9,889 bases of DNA from Candidatus Latescibacterota bacterium (GTDB lineage Bacteria; Latescibacterota; 4484-107), in the NCBI GenBank assembly GCA_030613045.1, contig JAUWMS010000052.1, positions 1 through 9,889 on the forward strand, in the 5' to 3' direction. The notes under the pieces are model-generated. The model ran no database searches. It was not told the origin of the DNA and was given only the letters and a program-made list of their open reading frames with translations. This document shows positions 6,142 to 9,889 of this stretch, in pieces. Every line of letters starts with the position of its first letter. Position 1 is the stretch's first letter. The translations under genes were made by a program, and so were the position numbers.

Positions 6142-7227
6142 ATGACTTCCAGAGAGCGATTTCAGGCCGTTTGCGAACATCGGGATCCGGACCGGTTCCC
6201 GATAGATTTTATGCCGGCGGCAGCGGTCAGCGAAACGCTGAAAGGCTTCTATCAGGTGCATTCGGAAAGGGAGCTTCTCGATGTATTGGGGGCGGATTTT
6301 TATTATCTGAGTTGCAGGGACATCAGCCAGAACGAGACGAGCCTTCCGATCTATCGCGGCCCCAAGTTAGACTATACGGACACGGAGCGCACGTGTCCCT
6401 TTGGCATTCGTTTTCGGAGAAGCGTGTATGGGCACAAGTTCGGCGCGGATGAAGCGATCAGGGGACCGCTTGAGGGCGCGACTTCGGTGCGGGAAATTCT
6501 CGATCATCCGTGGCCGAAGGTCGAGTGGTTCGACGTAGCGCCTTTTCTAACCGAATGCGAGATGTATTCGGATAAGGTCATCGTCGGCGGCTTCTGGACC
6601 GGCATATTCGGGCACGCATACCGGATGCACGGGTTGGAGCAGTTTATGATGGATATGGCGATGCGGCCTGAGGTCATCAAGACGTTAGTGGATCGGCTGA
6701 CGGATTTCTATCTGGAGTTGAACGATCGCGTATTCTCTACGCTCAAAGGAAAAATGGACGTCTATTTTTTGGGGAACGATTTCGGAAGCCAGAACGGGTT
6801 GCTGTTCAGCAAGGCTATGTGGATAGATTTTTTCTACGAGGACTACGAGAAAGTGATCGCCCACGCGCGCGGGTATGGGTTGAAGGTGATGGTGCATTCA
6901 TGCGGCGCTATATCCGAGTTGTTGGAACCGTTGATCGAACTGGGCACGGACATTATAGATCCGGTTCAGACTACGGCCGTGGGGATGGAGCCGGTTCGGC
7001 TCAAGGAGACGTTTGGCGATAGGATTGTTTTTCACGGAGCGATCGACACGCAGAAGGTGCTCCCTTCGGAGACGCCGGAGAACGTGTATAAGCATGCGGT
7101 AGAGACCATGCAGGTTTTGGGCCGGGACGGAGGGTACATTTTTTTGTCGTGTAACAATATACAAACGGATACGCCGATTGAGAATGTCCACGCGATGTAC
7201 AGGGCGGCAAGGGAATACAGGCCATAG
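6142..7227 (+). CDS. Uroporphyrinogen decarboxylase (UroD/MtaA)-family protein, probable Zn-dependent methyltransferase
   Basis: The 361-aa protein from ATG 6142 has the fold signature of the UroD superfamily (PF01208): M-T-S-R-E-R-F start, E-H-R-D-P-D-R-F-P-I-D-F, and the late F-H-G-A-I-D-T-Q strand. It resembles the MtaA/CmuA branch more than heme-synthesis HemE: it has H-S-C-G at 252-255 and a second Cys at 337 (S-C-N-N-I-Q), giving the H-x-C-xn-C zinc site by which such enzymes activate a thiol for methyl transfer, often from a corrinoid protein to coenzyme M or another acceptor. No corrinoid protein or partner is encoded nearby, so the substrate is unknown and a heme role is unlikely. 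It has its own promoter. TTG 6076 would add 22 residues unlike the family; ATG 6142 has GGTGA (6130-6134) upstream. Its codons use C in third position more freely than the neighbours, which may point to a separate history. Confidence 0.88.
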   Translation: MTSRERFQAVCEHRDPDRFPIDFMPAAAVSETLKGFYQVHSERELLDVLGADFYYLSCRDISQNETSLPIYRGPKLDYTDTERTCPFGIRFRRSVYGHKFGADEAIRGPLEGATSVREILDHPWPKVEWFDVAPFLTECEMYSDKVIVGGFWTGIFGHAYRMHGLEQFMMDMAMRPEVIKTLVDRLTDFYLELNDRVFSTLKGKMDVYFLGNDFGSQNGLLFSKAMWIDFFYEDYEKVIAHARGYGLKVMVHSCGAISELLEPLIELGTDIIDPVQTTAVGMEPVRLKETFGDRIVFHGAIDTQKVLPSETPENVYKHAVETMQVLGRDGGYIFLSCNNIQTDTPIENVHAMYRAAREYRP

Positions 7228-7350
7228 AAATTTGTCGTTTGTGATCTCGGCCGCTCCGGGCTGGAAAGCTTATAGGTCATAGACGATGCGGAGTTTCTAA
7301 CGGAAGGTTGTCTTTTTCCGGACTCCAGAATGAATCCTCAAGTAAACGAT
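7228..7350. other. Non-coding stretch after the UroD-like gene
   Basis: This is the first part of a 650-bp interval (7228-7877) without a credible gene. A nested stem can form from GGAGT/ACTCC (7290-7294, 7322-7326) around CGGAA/TTCCG (7301-7305, 7316-7320) with a ten-base loop. It could end transcription of the preceding gene, but no T-run follows the 3' arm, so I do not call it a terminator. Confidence 0.4.
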
Positions 7351-7568
7351 AAGTTCTTGGACAAAATCCCTTTTCTTATGCTCACCGCAAAGGACAAAGA
7401 CAGGTATAGGTAAGGGCAAAGGGTGAGAATGGCAGCAATCAAGCGGTTTTCTTCTTTTCCTCTACCTCTACCTTTACCTGCTTTTCTCTCTGCGTCCTCT
7501 GCGTCTCCGCAGTGAAATTATAGTTTAATTTTATCCACTTACTGACCTCTGCCTATATCCAAGAACTT
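7351..7568. repeat. Nested inverted-repeat block, possible MITE-like element
   Basis: AAGTTCTTGGA (7351-7361) and its exact reverse complement (7558-7568) bracket 218 bp. Inside lies a second inverted pair: 7401-7422 against the complement of 7459-7480 agree at 17 of 22 positions (left built of AGGTAT/AGGTAA, right of CCTCTA, CCTCTA, CCTTTA). Outside that pair, CTCACCGCAAAGGACAAAGA at 7381-7400 is the diverged reverse of the TCTCTGCG-type copy 3 at 7485-7516. So the block reads outer IR, element, hexamers, loop, hexamers, element, outer IR. No target-site duplication is visible next to the 11-bp ends and no transposase is present. It may be a small non-autonomous element or two dispersed repeats that landed head to head. 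Confidence 0.6.
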
Positions 7569-7877
7569 CTGGTCGCGGGTATTGGAGGTTGTCCTCCGGA
7601 CAGAAGATGCGGCAGGTCAGCGAACTCGATAAGATTGTTCAACAGTTTGCTCTGGCTCGCACGGAAAACAGTATGGAAAGTTTTCACTGCGGGAACAGAG
7701 GTTTCGTTTAACCGCGCTCTGGCATTGGGATAGAGAGAGGATGATGCGCGTGTTTGATTGGGATCCTCAGGAAGAAGGATGCTAATTCCTTGCGTTGGAT
7801 GCCGTGATTGTATTCGTCGGATGGATTTCGAGAGATTCCATCTCATTTGTAGTCATACTTCTTGAAAGGAGGATGGT
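7569..7877. other. Non-coding stretch before hflK
   Basis: About 310 bp. A reverse-strand frame of 97 codons (7553-7846) is open, but its ATG has no ribosome binding site, the product resembles no family I know, and its end runs into the inverted-repeat block. Forward frames break often. I saw no promoter with both boxes at acceptable spacing, although hflK should have one here. The only clear signal is AAGGAGG (7866-7872), the hflK ribosome binding site. It could hold decayed gene remains, unrecognised. Confidence 0.4.
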
Positions 7878-8888
7878 ATGCAGCGACCGGATTTAGGGCG
7901 GAATCCCCGATTTGATATCGAGTTCGATCGGAAGATTCCGGTTTACGTGATCGCGGGATTGATCGCTCTGTGGCTTCTGAGCGGGATCTACATTGTGGGT
8001 CCCGACGAGCAGGGCGTGATCCGGCGCTTCGGAAAGTGCGTGGGCGTGGTGGGTTCCGGCCCGCACTGGCACATCCCGTTTCCCATCGATAAGGTGGATA
8101 CACCAAAGGTGACGGAAATCAAGCGGATGGAGATCGGGTTCCGGACCACCTATCCGGGACCCCCGGCGCAATATCGAAAAATGCCGAGGGAGTCGTTGAT
8201 GCTGACCGGGGACGAAAACATCATAGATGCGCAGATCATCGTGCAGTATAAGATCAAGGATGCGATGGCGTATCTGTTCAACGTGCGGGAGCAGGAGGAG
8301 TTGGTGCGGGATGCGGCGGAGGCGGCCTTAAGGCAGGTGGTGGGCCGGCATAGAATTGACGAGGCGCTGACGGAACAAAAAGGGGAGATTCAGGACGAGA
8401 CGCGGGGGAAGCTGCAGGAGCTGCTGGACGATTACGGTCTGGGCGTCACGGTGAATCTGGTGAAGTTTCAGGCGGTCAGCGTGCCCAAACAAGTGGATGC
8501 GGCATTCAAGGACGTGGCGAGTGCGCGGGAGGATAAGGAGCGGTTGGTCAAGCAGGCGGAGGCGTATCAGAACGACGTGATCCCCAAAGCGCGCGGGAAT
8601 GCGGAGAAGTTGGTGAAGGAGGCGGAGGCGTATAAGATCGAGCGGGTAAAGCGAGCGCAGGGGGATGCGGAGCGGTTCGTGGAGGTGTTGAGGGAGTATC
8701 GGAAGGCGCGGAAGGTGACTGAGGCGCGGTTGTACATCGAGACGATGGAGAAAATTCTGCCGGGGCTTCGGAAGTACATCGTGCAGACCGACGGCAAGGG
8801 CGGGTTGTACAATATTCTCTCCGCGATGCCGTTTCCTTCCCGGGCGCCTGAGCAGGAAGCCGTGACGGGGAAAGGAGGCGTGCGATGA
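7878..8888 (+). CDS. hflK: FtsH protease modulator HflK (SPFH/band-7 membrane protein)
   Basis: HflK and HflC form a large cage-like complex in the inner membrane that surrounds the AAA+ protease FtsH and limits its access to membrane substrates. The 336-aa protein has a short polar N-terminus, one membrane anchor at about 20-39 (I-P-V-Y-V-I-A-G-L-I-A-L-W-L-L), then the periplasmic SPFH domain from I-V-G-P-D-E-Q-G-V-I-R-R-F-G-K onward, including G-P-H-W-H-I-P-F-P-I and the HflK-type R-E-S-L-M-L-T-G-D-E-N-I-I-D. A charged Ala/Glu/Lys coiled coil follows at about 205-280. The long Gly/Pro-rich N-terminal extension of E. coli HflK is missing, as in many other phyla. ATG 7878 follows AAGGAGG (7866-7872) by five bases. 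Its stop overlaps the hflC start as ATGA. ftsH is not in the window. Confidence 0.95.
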   Translation: MQRPDLGRNPRFDIEFDRKIPVYVIAGLIALWLLSGIYIVGPDEQGVIRRFGKCVGVVGSGPHWHIPFPIDKVDTPKVTEIKRMEIGFRTTYPGPPAQYRKMPRESLMLTGDENIIDAQIIVQYKIKDAMAYLFNVREQEELVRDAAEAALRQVVGRHRIDEALTEQKGEIQDETRGKLQELLDDYGLGVTVNLVKFQAVSVPKQVDAAFKDVASAREDKERLVKQAEAYQNDVIPKARGNAEKLVKEAEAYKIERVKRAQGDAERFVEVLREYRKARKVTEARLYIETMEKILPGLRKYIVQTDGKGGLYNILSAMPFPSRAPEQEAVTGKGGVR

Positions 8889-9745
8889 AGGGATTGATTA
8901 TTCTGGCGGTTATCGTGGTGGTCGCGCTCGTGGCCGTTGGATTGGTGGCCTATACGGTGGATGAGACCCAACAGGCGGTCATCATCCGGATGGGGAATCC
9001 GGTGCGGACGGTGCAGGAGCCGGGGCTGCATTTCAAGTGGCCTTACCCGATCGAGTCGGCGGAGATGTTCGACGATCGGGTGTTGGAGTATGACGTGGAC
9101 CCGGAGCCGATCTATACCCAGGACAAGAAAAACCTGATTCTCGATAATTACGCCCGGTGGCGGATCGAGGATCCGTTGATGTTTATGAAGGCGGTAAAGA
9201 CGAGGAGCGGTGCACAGGCCCGGTTGGACGATATTGTGTATTCGGTGCTGCGGGAGGAACTGGGGAAGCATACCTTGTCGGAGGTGATCTCGGAGAATCG
9301 AGAGAAGCTCATGGTGACTGTGACGCAGCGATGCCGGGAGCAGTTGAAGGGGTTGGGGATCGGGATTCTGGATGTGCGGATCAAGCGGGCGGATCTGCCG
9401 CGGGAAAACGAGGAGTTCGTATACAACCGGATGCGGGCGGAGCGAAGTCGGATTGCGATGCAGTACCGGTCCGAGGGCGAGGAGGAGGCCCTGAAAATCC
9501 GGGCGCAGACCGATCTGGACGAGCGGACGATTATGGCGGAGGCGTACGAGAAGTCGGAGAAGCTCAAGGGCGCTGGGGATGCAAAGGCGCTTGGGATCTA
9601 TGCGAATGCCTATGAGAAAGATCCGAACTTCTATGCGTTCACGCGGACGCTTCAGGCGTACGAAAAGGCGATTGATGAGCACACCGTGCTGGTGCTTCCG
9701 CCGACGATGGAATTTTTTAAGTATCTCGCGGTGAAGAAAAAGTAA
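8885..9745 (+). CDS. hflC: FtsH protease modulator HflC (SPFH/band-7 membrane protein)
   Basis: Obligate partner of HflK in the HflKC-FtsH membrane complex. The 286-aa protein starts with an N-terminal membrane anchor at about 3-22 (L-I-I-L-A-V-I-V-V-V-A-L-V-A-V), then the SPFH domain: D-E-T-Q-Q-A-V-I-I-R-M-G, E-P-G-L-H-F-K-W-P-Y-P-I, the HflC-type Y-T-Q-D-K-K-N-L-I-L-D-N-Y-A-R-W-R-I, G-I-L-D-V-R-I-K-R-A-D-L-P, and a charged helical stretch R-A-E-R-S-R-I-A-M-Q-Y-R-S-E-G-E-E-E. It ends with L-V-L-P-P-T-M-E-F-F-K-Y. The ATG lies in the ATGA overlap with hflK, preceded by AAGGAGG (8872-8878), so translation is coupled. An intrinsic terminator starts 27 bp after the stop, making hflKC a two-gene unit. 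Confidence 0.96.
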   Translation: MKGLIILAVIVVVALVAVGLVAYTVDETQQAVIIRMGNPVRTVQEPGLHFKWPYPIESAEMFDDRVLEYDVDPEPIYTQDKKNLILDNYARWRIEDPLMFMKAVKTRSGAQARLDDIVYSVLREELGKHTLSEVISENREKLMVTVTQRCREQLKGLGIGILDVRIKRADLPRENEEFVYNRMRAERSRIAMQYRSEGEEEALKIRAQTDLDERTIMAEAYEKSEKLKGAGDAKALGIYANAYEKDPNFYAFTRTLQAYEKAIDEHTVLVLPPTMEFFKYLAVKKK

Positions 9746-9771
9746 CGGGAAGCGCGGAGTGAGAGGGATGG

Positions 9772-9810
9772 AAAAGGAGCAGGGGATGATTTCCTCTGCT
9801 CCTTTTATTA
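9772..9810 (+). terminator. Intrinsic (Rho-independent) terminator after hflC
   Basis: AAAAGGAGCAG (9772-9782) pairs perfectly with CTGCTCCTTTT (9796-9806). The stem goes on inward with one G-T wobble and three more pairs (9783-9786 with 9792-9795), giving 15 pairs and a five-base loop (9787-9791). T-rich TTTTATTATTT (9803-9813) follows. The A-tract on the 5' arm could also let it work from the other strand. Confidence 0.92.
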
Positions 9811-9822
9811 TTTGCAACTGCT

Positions 9823-9889
9823 CCGTGAACTCCACGTTGTTCCGTTCACGGTTCGGGGGAGAACGGCCTTGTTCATCTCGTTCCCACGC
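9823..9889. repeat. Inverted repeat and probable truncated palindromic element at the window end
   Basis: CCGTGAAC (9823-9830) and its exact complement GTTCACGG (9844-9851) form an eight-pair stem with a 13-base loop. The window then ends in CTCGTTCCCACGC. From memory, this is the first arm of a common palindromic intergenic element whose second arm reads GCGTGGGAACG; the second arm would lie just outside the window. No gene is visible after the hflC terminator. Confidence 0.35.

Noticed and set aside
7754..7786. TTGATT ... GCTAAT as an hflK promoter
   Set aside because: The 21-bp spacer is too long and the -10 is poor.
7553..7846. Reverse-strand open frame of 97 codons before hflK
   Set aside because: No ribosome binding site at its ATG, no recognisable motif, and it ends within the inverted-repeat block; likely chance.
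8567..9835. Reverse-strand open frame of 422 codons opposite hflK/hflC
   Set aside because: His/Arg/Leu-rich shadow of hflK/hflC; its start lies beyond the hflC terminator and it has no family motif.

Overview
The window looks like a chromosomal segment from a Gram-negative, probably free-living and uncultured bacterium. GC is moderate to high by eye, and every gene lies on the + strand. The sequence does not name the phylum. An Lgt with an N-G-C-C-F-G core, HflK/HflC, a deoxynucleoside kinase between folK and panB, a stand-alone uroporphyrinogen-decarboxylase-like methyltransferase and many short dispersed repeats would suit an FCB-group or related environmental lineage. That placement is a low-confidence inference.

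Layout. (1) nt 2-658: 3' part of lgt, cut by the window edge. (2) nt 920-5987: a long co-directional run of ftsY, folB, folK, a deoxynucleoside kinase, panB, panC and panD. It covers co-translational membrane targeting, two steps of folate synthesis, deoxynucleoside salvage and three of the pantothenate (coenzyme A) steps. dNK/panB overlap by 4 nt and panC/panD are 11 nt apart, so parts are surely co-transcribed; other gaps are opened up by repeats. (3) nt 6031-7227: a good sigma-70-type promoter followed by a monocistronic UroD/MtaA-family gene. (4) nt 7228-7877: about 650 bp without a credible gene, holding a nested inverted-repeat block. (5) nt 7878-9745: hflK-hflC, overlapping by ATGA and closed by a strong intrinsic terminator at 9772-9810. 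(6) nt 9811-9889: non-coding, ending in what may be the first half of another palindromic repeat.

The genes are ordinary housekeeping genes; I see no defence system, CRISPR array, phage, biosynthetic cluster or RNA gene. The unusual layer is between the genes. Nearly every gap longer than about 60 bp is built of short-period or inverted repeats: CACGGAT-type, 9-bp GGCAAT/AAGATTTCA-type, 7-bp TTNACGN-type, TCTCTGCG-type and CCTCTA-type. In two places (lgt and folK) the repeat runs into the gene and supplies its last codons and stop. These repeats sit inside an apparent operon, which is the point I would follow up.
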